From contig NZ_JAKZAL010000031.1 in assembly GCF_022538115.1 (NCBI RefSeq), positions 1 to 46,390 on the forward strand: 46,390 nucleotides of DNA, given 5' to 3'. The translations under genes were made by a program, and so were the position numbers. Every line of letters begins with the position of its first letter. Position 1 is the first letter of the stretch. Source of the DNA: Cognataquiflexum rubidum. Lineage in GTDB: Bacteria > Bacteroidota > Bacteroidia > Cytophagales > Cyclobacteriaceae. Shown here in pieces: positions 33,689 to 41,910 of the stretch. The notes under the pieces are model-generated. The model searched no databases and was not told the origin of the DNA. It saw nothing but the letters and a program-made list of their open reading frames with translations.

Positions 33689-34937
33689 CTTCTACCATTT
33701 TTTCCCGGTGAAGGTATTTGTTGGCCACTTCCATGACATCGTCGGGTTTTGCATGGAGGATATAATCCAGGTTTTGTTGATAAAAGCCAAAATCCAATCC
33801 CGCTTGGTGGATGGATTTGAACCTTCCTATCAGTTCAAACCCGGAACTGAATTGGGACAAAAGCTTACCAATCATGTAATTCCTCACGACTTCCAGTTCG
33901 TTGGTAGACACGGGTTCGTTTTTTAACTTATCGATTTCCTTATATACTTCATCGATCACTGCTTCATCGTGTTCTTTGATCACATCCGCCATCACTACCC
34001 AATAGTCCGCATTTTTCAATCCGCCGATACTGCTGTAGATGCCATAGGTATGGCCTTTGTCTTCCCGGATGTTTTTGATCAGCCTGCTTCCAAAGTACCC
34101 GCCCAGGATGGTGTTCATCAGGTTCAATTTGAAATAATCGGGATGGTTTTTTGGGATCAGGTGACAGCCGATTCTAATACTGCTTTGGACTGATTTTTCT
34201 TTTACTTCGGCTACCCTTTGGTGTTTTTGGTCTGGGAATCCTGTGGTTGGATTTTGAAAAAACGCCACGGGAATATTTCCGATCTCCCGGATGATATTTT
34301 CAAGTTGTGAATCATCCAGATTTCCGGTAAGGAATATTTCAGAATTTGTCCAAAGGTCTTTTTTATAAAATTCAATTAAGTCCTCCCGGTGAACCAAATC
34401 CACGTCTTTTTCTTCTGTAATCTGACCGAAGGGGTGGTTTTCACCAAAAAGTGCTTTTCTGAATAATTGCGATGCCCTGTGGCTGTTTTTTTCTCTGTTA
34501 ATATGGATGCTCAGCGCCTTTTGTTTTTTACGCTTGGTAAGTTCTTTTTCAGGAAAAATGGCCTCGGTAAGTAATTCCCTATAGACAGGCAAAACTTTGT
34601 CAAAGTGTTTCTTGGTAGTCAGAATGGAAAGTCCATGATTTTCAAATCCCGACTCTGTTTCCACTTCTGAAGCATAGGTGTCAAAAAAATCATCCAATGT
34701 TGCGGCATCTTTGGTCAGCGTTCCTTCCGTGACCATTTCCAGGGCAAAATAAGGAACCAATAATTTGCTGTTGGAGGTCTCGTTGATCGTCGAACTGATT
34801 TCAAGCTTGACAGCGTCGATTTCAGGGGTGGGTATAAAATACAAATGGACTCCGTTTGGAAGAGTCCTTTGTATTGGTGTGGGAAATTCTATTGATGAGG
34901 GTATTTTAAACTCAGGTGCTTTGGATCTGTCCAGCAT
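33675..34937 (-). CDS. M16-family peptidase homologue lacking HxxEH
   Basis: A 420-residue protein with the M16B two-domain fold. The N-terminal half starts RTLPNGVHLYFIPTPE; where active members have HxxEH this protein has PYFALEMVTEG, so the zinc site is gone. The C-terminal half keeps GSRLIKNIREDKGHTYGIYS, the Arg/Tyr substrate-binding motif. This matches the inactive beta-type subunit of M16 pairs; the active partner is not in this window. No signal peptide is evident. It is last in the operon, its ATG overlapping the porV stop by one base (TAATG). Confidence 0.88.
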   Translation of the reverse strand: MLDRSKAPEFKIPSSIEFPTPIQRTLPNGVHLYFIPTPEIDAVKLEISSTINETSNSKLLVPYFALEMVTEGTLTKDAATLDDFFDTYASEVETESGFENHGLSILTTKKHFDKVLPVYRELLTEAIFPEKELTKRKKQKALSIHINREKNSHRASQLFRKALFGENHPFGQITEEKDVDLVHREDLIEFYKKDLWTNSEIFLTGNLDDSQLENIIREIGNIPVAFFQNPTTGFPDQKHQRVAEVKEKSVQSSIRIGCHLIPKNHPDYFKLNLMNTILGGYFGSRLIKNIREDKGHTYGIYSSIGGLKNADYWVVMADVIKEHDEAVIDEVYKEIDKLKNEPVSTNELEVVRNYMIGKLLSQFSSGFELIGRFKSIHQAGLDFGFYQQNLDYILHAKPDDVMEVANKYLHREKMVEVIVG

Positions 34938-36154
34938 TATTCTCTTCCGGCAATGGTATAGGTTAACGATAATCTCAAAGTTTCTGCCAAGGGATGGTTT
35001 TGTACCTGAGGAACTAGATAAGAGAAATCAAAGCCAAGTTTGTTGTAATCAATTCCAAAACCCATGGTAAAATATCTTCTGCCACCTTTGTTCGGGTTTT
35101 CGTAGAAATATCCTGTTCTCAACGCAAATACATTATTATAAATATATTCCATACCGAAGGAAATCATGACTTCCTGCATTTCTTCACTGAATCCATCAGG
35201 CGCATCAACAAATGACGTAAACATTCCATTGATCAAAGGTCTATTTGGGTCCCTTCCTCTTTCAATGATAAAATCTCCATTGTCATCAGTGACCAATACC
35301 CCATTTTCATCTCTTTTCAAAACTGGTGGAGATGGTACCATCAGCTTGTTGAAATCCAAAGTGAAAGTCAATGAATTCATGTCATTGATATTCATCAGGT
35401 AGGCAGTACCGATTCGGAAGTTGGTTGGGATGAAGTCCAGATCATCGGCACTGTTATAAGTGATTTTTGGCCCGATGTTGTTGATAGAAACACCCCAAGA
35501 AAATTCTCCGGATTTATTCCCTGTAAGCACTTCAGTATTGTAATATAATCCCACGTCAGTACCGATAGTGACACCGGGTCTACTTTCAGCACCACCTGCA
35601 GAGGAGATATTGCCGGATAAGTTGGAATGGATAAATCTGGCGGACAAGCCTAAACCAAGTTTTTCTGATAATTTTCTGGAATAAGTTCCTCCGACTGCGA
35701 TGTCTCTAGGGGTAAATTCACCCAATTCATTTCCTCTACCGTCTGTCAATTGGATATCACCCATATTGAAATACCTCAGGTCAAATCCCCATGCGGATTT
35801 GTCATCGATTTTGCGGTAGAAGGTCAGGTAACTCAATGACATGTCATTGACCAATCTGCCCAACCAAGGAGAGTAAGAAAGTGATACACCCATCTCTGTG
35901 TCGATGAATGCCAACTTACCGGCGTTCCAATGTGCCGAAAAAGCATCAGGGCTAGTCGCCACACCGGCGTCTCCCATAGCGGAATGTCTGCTGTCAGGTG
36001 CAAAATTCAAAAATGGAACTGCAGTAGTGATTACCCGTCTGTTTGGGTCCTGTCCGGACACAATGGTTGAATTCTGTCCCAATACTGGTAATGCAAACAG
36101 GATTATCCCTGAAAAAATCGAGAGGGTGATAAGGGGTTTTATCTGTATTTTCAT
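34937..36154 (-). CDS. porV: Type IX secretion outer-membrane protein PorV
   Basis: A 405-residue FadL-like beta-barrel with a signal peptide ending near VLGQNS. Conserved PorV stretches include TTAVPFLNFAPDSRHSAMGD, GVATSPDAFSAHWNAGKLAF and RYFNMGDIQLTD. PorV carries cargo from the SprA translocon to the PorU sortase complex at the cell surface. It is encoded directly after porU with an ATGA overlap, the usual order in this phylum, so stoichiometric expression is likely. The barrel ends with SLTYTIAGRE rather than an aromatic terminal residue, close to normal. Confidence 0.94.
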   Translation of the reverse strand: MKIQIKPLITLSIFSGIILFALPVLGQNSTIVSGQDPNRRVITTAVPFLNFAPDSRHSAMGDAGVATSPDAFSAHWNAGKLAFIDTEMGVSLSYSPWLGRLVNDMSLSYLTFYRKIDDKSAWGFDLRYFNMGDIQLTDGRGNELGEFTPRDIAVGGTYSRKLSEKLGLGLSARFIHSNLSGNISSAGGAESRPGVTIGTDVGLYYNTEVLTGNKSGEFSWGVSINNIGPKITYNSADDLDFIPTNFRIGTAYLMNINDMNSLTFTLDFNKLMVPSPPVLKRDENGVLVTDDNGDFIIERGRDPNRPLINGMFTSFVDAPDGFSEEMQEVMISFGMEYIYNNVFALRTGYFYENPNKGGRRYFTMGFGIDYNKLGFDFSYLVPQVQNHPLAETLRLSLTYTIAGRE

Positions 36155-39100
36155 TGAATAATGATTTTTCCGCTCTTAGTTTCAGATGAATTGTCTTTTT
36201 CTGAAATGAGCATTAGGGTGTAAATATAAGTTCCTTTTACGGGATATTTGGTTGTTGAACGGAAAAAATTCCATTCGATTCCATCCAGTAAAAAATCGGC
36301 TTCTACATAACGGCGCTGTATTGAAAATATTTCACTGCCGTAAATAGAATAAATTTTTAATTCAAGGTTGATTGTCTCATTTGGTCTATTATGGGCCACT
36401 CTAAATTTACTGCTTTCCGTCGCCGGATTTGGGTAAGTGCCATACTCTAAGATCTTTAATTCCAAAGACCCCTTGATTTCGATTTCTTGGGTGACTTCAG
36501 AACGGTTTCCCACATTATCCCATGCAGATACAGTAACGGTGTTTTTACCTTCCTTGAGATCAGCCAATAATGTGTTTATTTCTCCCTGTTCAAAGCCATT
36601 GTTTGTCGCCTTGAAACTTTGATTGAGAATGACTGGGTCTTGGTTATTGATGACCAACTCAATGTCTTGTCCTGCAACTTGAGAAGAAATGTTGATTCCG
36701 CTTTGGTCCTGTAACTGGATGAAAATGGGAAGGTTCGAAAACGGGAATGATTGACTTGCATTTGTTTTTTCCTGCCCATAAAATAAACCAATGCTTGGAC
36801 CCTGATTGTCTGCAGAAGTGTAGGTCGCTGTACCGCCAATCGGGATCTGGATGGCTCCGATGGCTTCATCTCCTCCTTCATTCAGGCTTGCAAACAGCCT
36901 GATGTTACCCAATCCTACTTTGGTATCGATATTTTTTGGAACAAATACATTGGCGGTAAAAGCCCCTTCTTTGACTTCACCTTTACCTCTGAAGAGCACG
37001 TTCACTTCCTCCAGAAAATCCGCCGGCGCGCTCTCATCGCCAAGTGACTTGAGGGTTTGGGCTTTATCTGTAATCTGGATGTCAAAGACCCCATTGCTTG
37101 TCGGTAACATGGCCCCTGTCAGCGGATCGATGATTTTCCCCTTGATCTGAACCTGCTGCATGGCCCTCAAGGTATCCGTTTCTGCTTCCAAAACAATATC
37201 CCAAATCGGGTCAGTTTGGGTGGTCAGCTCAGGTACGGACAATTTTAGCGAAGGATCACCGAGAAGTGAAAAGTTCCTGTTGAAGGGTCCATTGAGGCTA
37301 TTGTTTTTCGTTAGCCTGAAGATTTCTCCCAAATCCCTTGTTTCACCGTTGTCTTTTTCAAATACCGATTCCACGAATGCCGTATTCAATGCAAAATTGA
37401 CACTGCTGAAAACAGGCCGCCCTGTAGTCAACAATCCGATTGCTCCTTTTTTTTCTGCAAAAAGAAATTCCTCTGCGCCGGATCGGATGAAAGGACTATC
37501 GTGCCTTCCAAATTCACAGGTAGCGGTCACAATCAAAGGAAGAAGTGGGTTTTCCGGCCAATCATAAATATCTGAAACAGTGAATACCCTTTCCGCAGTC
37601 AGGGTGGTTTCATTGCCATGGCCAATATAATTGAGGATCAAAACGCCGTCTTCTATAGTCGACTTTAAAGCTGACTTGGCAGCAGGAGAGCTCTGGGCAT
37701 TTCCTGACCTGAGTTGCTGGTAGCGGTCAAGGTAGATTTTTTTGATCTGGTATTCGGGATGATTTTCTGACAAGTATTTGGAATGGACTTCAGCATCTCT
37801 CAGGTGGATATTGTTATCGGCATCATCGGTAAAGAATGCAAGATTTCTTTTCCATTCACCACGGTTGTCATTTCCATTTTCGTAGGCAATAATCTTGTCC
37901 ACCATTTCCCGTGCTTCGGGTACAGAAATGGCAGGAATCCTGCCTACGCCGATTTGTAACTGCTCGTCGCCGGCGTTGGTTTCTTCCCATTGCCCCTGCC
38001 CCCAATCCAATAACCCAAAGAAATCATCGGAACTGTAGGTAGTCAATGGATTTAGGCTGCTTCGTGAACTGTAAGTGGGGACCAAATTTGGCCTTCCTCC
38101 CTGTTTGGCTTTGTAATCGTAAGTGCCTTTGCCAAAGAATAATACATTTTTCAATTTCCCGGAATGATGAAAATTGTGTGCGATCATGTTTCGGATGGCT
38201 GTCACATCCGGGTTTCCATAACCGAAGCTGTCATAGATATCCTCCAATACGACCACGGTACTCTGGATTCCTCTTTGGTTTTTGTGGGAAGAAAGCCGCT
38301 GTGCCTGCGAAAGCAAGGACCTGTGGGTGACAATGAGTAATTGGGGTTCTGTGCTGTCCACTCTCAAACCGGTGTTGGCCAAGGAGAAATCAGTGACCGA
38401 TTTAACTTGGCTTGGTTCAAAAACGGCAACCTTTTCTCCCTTGTCTAAAAAGACCTTTCCAACCACTTCCGATACGTCATAGGCATCGTTGATTTTCCAT
38501 ACGGTCTTGGATGGTTGAAACTCAAATGTTTTCCCTTCCTCCAAGTTATAATATACACCTGTCCCAAGAGAGGAAAGGGAATAGGGTGTGGCCAAAACGG
38601 CATAATCCAAATATCCCGTCCCGTTGACATCTCCGGTCTGAAAGATCACCCGAAAGTCAACAGCAGACGTGGAGGGCCGGGCTAGGGAAAGTTTTTCTGT
38701 TTTTACGCGGCCCTTGATCCCGTAGGTGGTATTTGGAATAGGTGGAATGACGCTTTGTCCGATGTTTTGGCCGTTGGTGTTGATTCTGAAAGTACTTTCA
38801 CTCAGCGATTGGGCCATCAAGTTGATCTGCAAGATGGGTGAACCTTCCGGTCCAGTTGGAATGTCAAATGAAAAGGTGGAGGATTGTCCAACGAAAAGCG
38901 GGTTGGAATACCAATCTCTCCCGGAGTTTAGGATGTTAGTATCCTCCCATTTTTTGGCTTGGATATGGAATAATCTTCCACCGCTCGCCGGGTTGCCGGA
39001 AGAGATTTCATCAGTCAGGATTTTATTGCCTTTGTTTTTTTTTCCTATCAGGTAATAAAGCGTATCCGAATAAATATGGTGCTGATAATTCAGATTTTCT

Positions 39101-39423
39101 CCGGTTGCAAGAATCTGATGAGGGCCATTGACAAAGAAATAAATGTCATTTCCAATGGTTTTGGAAGGAATTTCCTGGAGAGTGAGTTGCAGGCCGTCGA
39201 GTTTTTGGGGCAACATTCCCGGGAAGCCAAACACAGCCACATCTTCGCTATCCTCAAAGCCAAGACTTTTGATTAAGGTGTTGGTGACCTTATAGACTCC
39301 GGATTCTACAATTGGAAATTTGTAATAGGCGGGGTTGGTTTGGGCAATGGATTCAAAGCAAAAAAGGAACAGTAAAACTACCATTCCTGCTTTATAAATA
39401 AATATAAATCGACTGCTAAGCAT
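36151..39423 (-). CDS. porU: Type IX secretion sortase PorU (gingipain-like C25 peptidase)
   Basis: A 1090-residue cell-surface sortase that removes the C-terminal signal of type IX cargo and links it to lipopolysaccharide. After a signal peptide (MVVLLFLFCFESIAQ) come beta-rich N-terminal domains, then the C25 peptidase domain with catalytic His602 in LNYIGHGNETT and Cys636 in VTATCEFGRHD, and Ig-like modules. The C-terminus (LEYGTYPNPATESSKF...GTYIYTLML) is a type A C-terminal domain, which in PorU is kept. It starts within the end of pssA (8-bp overlap) and overlaps porV by ATGA. Confidence 0.95.
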   Translation of the reverse strand: MLSSRFIFIYKAGMVVLLFLFCFESIAQTNPAYYKFPIVESGVYKVTNTLIKSLGFEDSEDVAVFGFPGMLPQKLDGLQLTLQEIPSKTIGNDIYFFVNGPHQILATGENLNYQHHIYSDTLYYLIGKKNKGNKILTDEISSGNPASGGRLFHIQAKKWEDTNILNSGRDWYSNPLFVGQSSTFSFDIPTGPEGSPILQINLMAQSLSESTFRINTNGQNIGQSVIPPIPNTTYGIKGRVKTEKLSLARPSTSAVDFRVIFQTGDVNGTGYLDYAVLATPYSLSSLGTGVYYNLEEGKTFEFQPSKTVWKINDAYDVSEVVGKVFLDKGEKVAVFEPSQVKSVTDFSLANTGLRVDSTEPQLLIVTHRSLLSQAQRLSSHKNQRGIQSTVVVLEDIYDSFGYGNPDVTAIRNMIAHNFHHSGKLKNVLFFGKGTYDYKAKQGGRPNLVPTYSSRSSLNPLTTYSSDDFFGLLDWGQGQWEETNAGDEQLQIGVGRIPAISVPEAREMVDKIIAYENGNDNRGEWKRNLAFFTDDADNNIHLRDAEVHSKYLSENHPEYQIKKIYLDRYQQLRSGNAQSSPAAKSALKSTIEDGVLILNYIGHGNETTLTAERVFTVSDIYDWPENPLLPLIVTATCEFGRHDSPFIRSGAEEFLFAEKKGAIGLLTTGRPVFSSVNFALNTAFVESVFEKDNGETRDLGEIFRLTKNNSLNGPFNRNFSLLGDPSLKLSVPELTTQTDPIWDIVLEAETDTLRAMQQVQIKGKIIDPLTGAMLPTSNGVFDIQITDKAQTLKSLGDESAPADFLEEVNVLFRGKGEVKEGAFTANVFVPKNIDTKVGLGNIRLFASLNEGGDEAIGAIQIPIGGTATYTSADNQGPSIGLFYGQEKTNASQSFPFSNLPIFIQLQDQSGINISSQVAGQDIELVINNQDPVILNQSFKATNNGFEQGEINTLLADLKEGKNTVTVSAWDNVGNRSEVTQEIEIKGSLELKILEYGTYPNPATESSKFRVAHNRPNETINLELKIYSIYGSEIFSIQRRYVEADFLLDGIEWNFFRSTTKYPVKGTYIYTLMLISEKDNSSETKSGKIIIQ

Positions 39424-40108
39424 TCCGGGTGATTAATGCCTCAATAAATGAGAGCGCAATATACACAATAATTGCAAATGGAATACCTGCTATCCCTAAG
39501 ATAATGAGAGAGATAAGGGAAAATGCCAGCACCAAATACCTGAACAAATTCTTGCCAAAGGAAAAATCTTTGAATTTCAGGGCGATAAGGGGGAGTTCTG
39601 CCACAAGCAAAAATGACATCACCACTCCGATTCCTACCAATACAAATGGGTTGGACAAAAGGCCTCCAAAGAATTCGGATTCTTCTGCCAAAAAAGGAAG
39701 TGTGCTGATCAAAAGGGCATTTGCAGGAGTGGGAACTCCGATAAACCGATCCGATTGGCGGACATCTATGTTGAATTTTGCAAGTCGAAGGGCGGAAAAG
39801 ATCCCTACCAAAAAGGCCACATAGGGTAAATATTGATTTTCTGTTTGGTATTCGATCATCGAAAACAAAATGAAAGCAGGCAATACACCGAAGGTGACCA
39901 TATCTGCGAGGGAGTCAAGTTGCTTTCCGATTTCACTGCTTACATTTAAAATCCTAGCTACAAAACCATCCAAAAAATCAAATACTGCCGCCAGAAATAT
40001 CATATACGCACCATACTCAAGTTGGCCGTCAAGCACAAAAAGAATCCCCGCCATGCCAGCAGCAAGGTTTAGGGATGTCAGGGTGTTTGGAATATGTTGT
40101 TTGATCAT
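39416..40108 (-). CDS. pssA: CDP-diacylglycerol-serine O-phosphatidyltransferase
   Basis: A 230-residue integral membrane enzyme that makes phosphatidylserine from CDP-diacylglycerol and serine, the first step to phosphatidylethanolamine. The full CDP-alcohol phosphotransferase motif is present: Asp44, Asp47-Gly48, Ala51-Arg52, Gly61, Asp65 and Asp69. The N-terminus NTLTSLNLAAGMAGI is typical of the type II enzyme. It follows the MBL hydrolase without any gap and overlaps porU by 8 bp, so phospholipid synthesis and the type IX sortase are transcribed together. Confidence 0.95.
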   Translation of the reverse strand: MIKQHIPNTLTSLNLAAGMAGILFVLDGQLEYGAYMIFLAAVFDFLDGFVARILNVSSEIGKQLDSLADMVTFGVLPAFILFSMIEYQTENQYLPYVAFLVGIFSALRLAKFNIDVRQSDRFIGVPTPANALLISTLPFLAEESEFFGGLLSNPFVLVGIGVVMSFLLVAELPLIALKFKDFSFGKNLFRYLVLAFSLISLIILGIAGIPFAIIVYIALSFIEALITRNA

Positions 40109-40762
40109 CTAGTATCTGGCGCGCTTGCCTACAAAAGGGTTGTTTTCTTTTTCTTCTCCGATGCTTGTTGCAGGGCCATGACCGGGATATACGGTAGTTT
40201 CCTCCGGCAAGTTGAACATTTCTCTTTTGATCGAACTGAGAAGTGTCTGATGGTCGCCGCCCGGAAGGTCCGTCCTCCCGATACTTCCCTGAAATAGCGT
40301 ATCCCCGGCAATGCAAATTCCTGTCGGTTGGTGGTAAAAAACCAAATGCCCGGGTGCATGTCCGGGAACAAAAAGAATATCGAGAGTCTGGTTTCCGATC
40401 GTCAGTTTTTGTTTTTCATCTATAAATGCATCGGGTTCTGCTTCCTGATAGCCCGCAAAGCCATAGTTGGGCGCATAGACTTTCACGGATTTGAGAACAG
40501 GGATTTCATTTCGGTGAATCCACAGGGGCACTTTGTAGGTGTTCTTTACGAAGGCATTTCCCAAAACATGGTCAATGTGGCAATGCGTATTGACCAATTG
40601 GGTGACTCTTAGTCCTTCTGCCTGGATGAAGTTGGCCAGGGTTTCCTTTTCTTTTTTCTCAAAACAGCCCGGATCAAATATTGTTGCCTCTTTGGTTTCG
40701 TCGAAAAGAACGTAGGTGTTTTCGGAAAAAGGATTGAATGTGAACGTTTTGATCTGTAGCAT
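40109..40762 (-). CDS. MBL-fold metallo-hydrolase (glyoxalase II-like)
   Basis: A 217-residue metallo-beta-lactamase-fold hydrolase. Zinc ligands: THCHIDH (His60, His62, Asp64, His65), VPGHAPGH, AGDTLFQGSIGRTD and YPGHGPAT. The size and these motifs fit the short glyoxalase II-like group, hydrolysing a thioester or similar small molecule; the substrate is not certain. It heads the leftward operon MBL-pssA-porU-porV-M16, with the pssA start immediately after its stop. The 55-bp region between it and the divergent FAD gene must contain both promoters. Confidence 0.92.
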   Translation of the reverse strand: MLQIKTFTFNPFSENTYVLFDETKEATIFDPGCFEKKEKETLANFIQAEGLRVTQLVNTHCHIDHVLGNAFVKNTYKVPLWIHRNEIPVLKSVKVYAPNYGFAGYQEAEPDAFIDEKQKLTIGNQTLDILFVPGHAPGHLVFYHQPTGICIAGDTLFQGSIGRTDLPGGDHQTLLSSIKREMFNLPEETTVYPGHGPATSIGEEKENNPFVGKRARY

Positions 40763-40817
40763 CAGAAATCTTTTTTAAACCAACTCAAAATAACGAATAA
40801 AGAAACTAATTTTGACC

Positions 40818-41879
40818 ATGGAAGTTGATTTTTTACTGGTTGGTCAGGGATTGGCCGGTACGGTATTGTCACATAGATTATTGGCACTTGGGCAGAAAGT
40901 GATGGTCATAGACCTTCCCGGGGGCAACCAAAGCAGCCGCATCGCTGCCGGATTGTATAATCCCATCACCGGCAAAAAAATGGTAAAGTCCTGGAATGCA
41001 GACCTGCTTTTTCCTGAAATAGAACCTCTTTATACCGAACTTGAGGAGCTTCTTGGCACGACATTTCTCTACAAAAAGAACATCTACCGCCCTTTTTTAA
41101 ATATTGAGGAGCAAAATGAATGGATGGGGAAAACAGGCGATCCCGGATTTGAACCTTATTTCGAAAAGATATTCTCCAAAGAGTTATACTCTGAAGTCAC
41201 CAACCCCTTTGGCGGTATTCTTCTGAAAAATTCCGGGTATGTGGATATCAACACACTTTTGACTGTCTATTCCGGATATTTGACCAAAAAGAATGCTTTG
41301 CTTGAAGCCACATTTGAGGAGGAAAGCCTTGAAATCGGAAAGTCAGGAGTTTCTTATAAAGGCATTTCAGCCAAAGGAATCGTTTATTGCAATGGTCTTG
41401 GGGCGATGAAAAGCCGCTTTTTTTCAAATTTGCCTTTTGCGCCTGTGAAGGGGGAAATATTGGATATCATCCAGCGTTTCTATCCTGGTGAAATCATCAA
41501 TCGAGGGGTCTTCAGAATCACACTTCCCAATGGAAACCAAAGGGTGGGGTCGACTTACACATGGCATGACATGGATCAAGGGTCCACCGAAAATGCCAAA
41601 AATGAATTGTTGGAAAAACTGGAGAAGCTGGTTCCGGAAGAAGTTTCTGCCATCCAAAGCCATCGTTTTGGCATCCGTCCTGCAACAAAAGACCGAAAAC
41701 CGTTTTTAGGTGAACATCCTGACTTTCCGGGCGTTTATATTTTCAATGGTTTCGGGGCGAAAGGCGTATCTTTGATTCCTTATTACAGCAATACGATGGT
41801 TGAAATGCTTTTAAATGGCCATCAACCTGAAAAAGAAGTAAACATTGCACGGATTAAAAAACATAATTCAAATTTTTAA
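40818..41879 (+). CDS. FAD-dependent oxidoreductase (DAO family)
   Basis: A 353-residue flavoprotein. The Rossmann motif is FLLVGQGLAGTVLSHRLLALG near residue 5, followed by VMVIDLPGGNQSSRIAAGLYNP. The C-terminal HRFGIRPATKDRKPFLGEHP and FNGFGAKGVSLIPYYS resemble the oxidase part of MnmC and ThiO-like enzymes, so an amine substrate is likely. I chose ATG 40818; a TTG at 40812 would add two residues. TAATTTTG just before the ATG matches a -7 element but would leave no leader, so I do not call it a promoter. Confidence 0.86.
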   Translation: MEVDFLLVGQGLAGTVLSHRLLALGQKVMVIDLPGGNQSSRIAAGLYNPITGKKMVKSWNADLLFPEIEPLYTELEELLGTTFLYKKNIYRPFLNIEEQNEWMGKTGDPGFEPYFEKIFSKELYSEVTNPFGGILLKNSGYVDINTLLTVYSGYLTKKNALLEATFEEESLEIGKSGVSYKGISAKGIVYCNGLGAMKSRFFSNLPFAPVKGEILDIIQRFYPGEIINRGVFRITLPNGNQRVGSTYTWHDMDQGSTENAKNELLEKLEKLVPEEVSAIQSHRFGIRPATKDRKPFLGEHPDFPGVYIFNGFGAKGVSLIPYYSNTMVEMLLNGHQPEKEVNIARIKKHNSNF

Positions 41880-41910
41880 GTATATTTAAAACCCAAGTGA
41901 ATCAGGTTAG

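Noticed and set aside
40807-40814. Promoter TAATTTTG for the FAD oxidoreductase
   Set aside because: It matches TAnnTTTG but lies 3 bp before the ATG with no -33 element at the right distance, so it would require a leaderless transcript.
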